Part shown: positions 6,817-7,705 of the stretch, one piece after another
Position numbering within the stretch: the first letter of the stretch is position 1
Layout: every line of letters starts with the position of its first letter
Program-made: the position numbers and the translations under genes
Origin: an uncultured Ruminococcus sp.
GTDB taxonomy: Bacteria > Bacillota > Clostridia > Oscillospirales > Ruminococcaceae
Reading direction: 5' to 3'
DNA: 7,705 nt
NCBI GenBank assembly: GCA_945876155.1
Contig: CAMCMW010000058.1
Location: 1-7,705 of the forward strand
Notes under the pieces: model-generated
Database searches by the model: none
Told to the model about the DNA's origin: nothing
The model's input: the letters and a program-made list of their open reading frames with translations, nothing else

Positions 6817-6824
6817 TATAAAAA

Positions 6825-7705
6825 ATGCTGACTCTTGATAAAATCTACCATGCAAGCTATGTGCTGAAAAATGTAATCAGAAAGACTGACCTTATCCATG
6901 CCCCGAAAATCAATCCGGAGAGCGAAATTTATCTGAAAACTGAAAATCTTCAGATAACCGGTTCATTTAAGGTAAGGGGCGCTTACTACAAAATCTCACA
7001 GCTGAGTGATGAGGAAAAGGCAAAGGGCGTTATTGCCTGCTCTGCCGGAAACCACGCTCAGGGCGTTGCACTTGCTGCCGCAAAAAACGGTATCAAATCA
7101 CTGATTTGTCTGCCGGACGGCGCACCTATCTCCAAGGTTGAGGCAACAAAGAGCTACGGAGCAGACGTATGCCTGGTCGAGGGCGTTTACGACGACGCAT
7201 ACAACAAGGCGCTCCAGCTTAAGGACGAAAAGGGTTACACTTTCATTCACCCTTTTGACGACGAAAATGTTATTGCAGGACAGGGTACTATCGGACTGGA
7301 ACTTTTAGACCAGTTGCCGGATATTGACGCTATAATCGTTCCTATCGGCGGCGGCGGACTTATCTCAGGCGTTGCATTTGCGGCAAAGCAGCTGAAACCG
7401 GAAATCAAAATCTACGGCGTTCAGGCAAGCGGTGCGCCGAGCATGGTAGTTTCTATGGAAAGCGGAAAAATCGAGTGCCTTGACGACGTTTCCACGATTG
7501 CGGACGGTATCAAGGTTAAGGAACCGGGCGTGAATACCTTTGATTTCTGTCAGAAATATGTTGATGAAATCGTTACAGTAACCGACGACGAAATTTCATC
7601 AGCTATACTTGCCCTTATTGAACAGCACAAGCTTATTGCCGAGGGTGCGGGAGCAGTTTCCGTTGCGGCGGCTATGTTCAACAAAGTACCGATAAAGGGC
7701 AAGAG
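6825..7705 (+). CDS. ilvA: threonine ammonia-lyase (dehydratase), 3' end missing
   Basis: PLP-dependent fold-type II enzyme that deaminates threonine to 2-oxobutanoate, the entry point of isoleucine synthesis; cytoplasmic. 293 codons are visible and the frame runs open off the window. The PLP lysine is K49 in GSFKVRGAYYK (46-56). CSAGNHAQG (72-80) is the substrate/cofactor loop, and PIGGGGLISG (173-182) is the phosphate-binding glycine loop. HKLIAEGAGA (268-277) is typical of the short TdcB/clostridial type. Clostridial relatives often run to about 400 residues with a C-terminal ACT regulatory domain; that part is beyond the window, so allosteric control cannot be judged. The upstream T-box with an isoleucine specifier argues for a biosynthetic rather than catabolic role. 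ATG 6825 is the start because a TAA lies in frame just before it. Confidence 0.93.
   Translation, partial: MLTLDKIYHASYVLKNVIRKTDLIHAPKINPESEIYLKTENLQITGSFKVRGAYYKISQLSDEEKAKGVIACSAGNHAQGVALAAAKNGIKSLICLPDGAPISKVEATKSYGADVCLVEGVYDDAYNKALQLKDEKGYTFIHPFDDENVIAGQGTIGLELLDQLPDIDAIIVPIGGGGLISGVAFAAKQLKPEIKIYGVQASGAPSMVVSMESGKIECLDDVSTIADGIKVKEPGVNTFDFCQKYVDEIVTVTDDEISSAILALIEQHKLIAEGAGAVSVAAAMFNKVPIKGK

Larger units (their letters stand above)
6413..6824 (+). promoter_or_regulatory. T-box riboswitch leader of ilvA, isoleucine type
   Basis: A tRNA-sensing leader, recognised from its parts. Stem I is about 6415-6512. Its base pairs AGCT (6415-6418) with AGCT (6509-6512) and GGGA (6424-6427) with TCCC (6503-6506). 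Higher up, GTCC (6444-6447) pairs with GGAC (6479-6482). The AG-bulge AGAGA is at 6451-6455 and the GNTG motif GCTG at 6466-6469. The specifier region reads GAAT-ATT-ATCC (6492-6502), giving isoleucine codon ATT at 6496-6498, which fits ilvA. After a 162-bp palindromic insert come a Stem II-like part (AGTAAGCCG from 6692, CCCCCGTTA at 6711-6719), Stem III CGTAT/ATACG (6729-6744) and the antiterminator (6760-6791). The usual AGTA on the 5' side of the specifier loop is not obvious. Uncharged tRNA-Ile binding would raise ilvA expression. Alternative specifier readings (TAT, TTA) exist but fit the flanking consensus and gene less well. Confidence 0.8.

Noticed and set aside
6717..6899. 60-codon minus-strand open frame across the ilvA start
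   Set aside because: It overlaps the T-box antiterminator and the conserved N-terminus of ilvA and has no supporting start signal.

Overview
The window looks like a piece of chromosome from a Gram-positive anaerobe of the Clostridia, most likely a Ruminococcus-like member of the Oscillospirales. The reasons are strong AGGAGG-type ribosome binding sites, a T-box riboswitch, a leuCDB cluster with short archaeal/HACN-type LeuC and LeuD, a DUF815 AAA+ ATPase, and several small palindromic repeats. Taxonomy is inferred from style and gene families, not from a database match.

Layout on the + strand: a 69-residue lipoprotein with an 11-residue repeat (22-231); ilvD (252-1913); a 215-bp cloverleaf-like palindromic repeat between ilvD and leuC (about 1920-2134); a tight operon leuC-leuD-leuB plus a DUF815-type AAA+ ATPase (2173-6238); a 172-bp MITE-like element (6239-6410) abutting the ATPase stop codon and flanked by TAA on both sides; an isoleucine-type T-box leader (about 6413-6824) carrying a second palindromic element (6528-6689) between Stem I and Stem II; and the 5' part of ilvA (6825 to the window end). 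No minus-strand gene is supported.

The genes belong together metabolically. IlvA makes 2-oxobutanoate, the committed isoleucine precursor. IlvD makes the 2-oxo acids that lead to isoleucine and valine (2-oxoisovalerate also feeds leucine). LeuCD and LeuB carry out the isomerisation and oxidative decarboxylation steps of leucine synthesis. leuA, ilvB/N, ilvC and ilvE are not in the window. The ATPase and the lipoprotein have no evident role in the pathway.

The most unusual material is non-coding. There are three long palindromic elements. Two of them share a hairpin core, in opposite orientations, with two compensatory base-pair changes. One of these interrupts a riboswitch at a position where a self-folding insert may be tolerated. 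The ilvA T-box has a degenerate antiterminator bulge and no strong intrinsic terminator, so translational control is possible.
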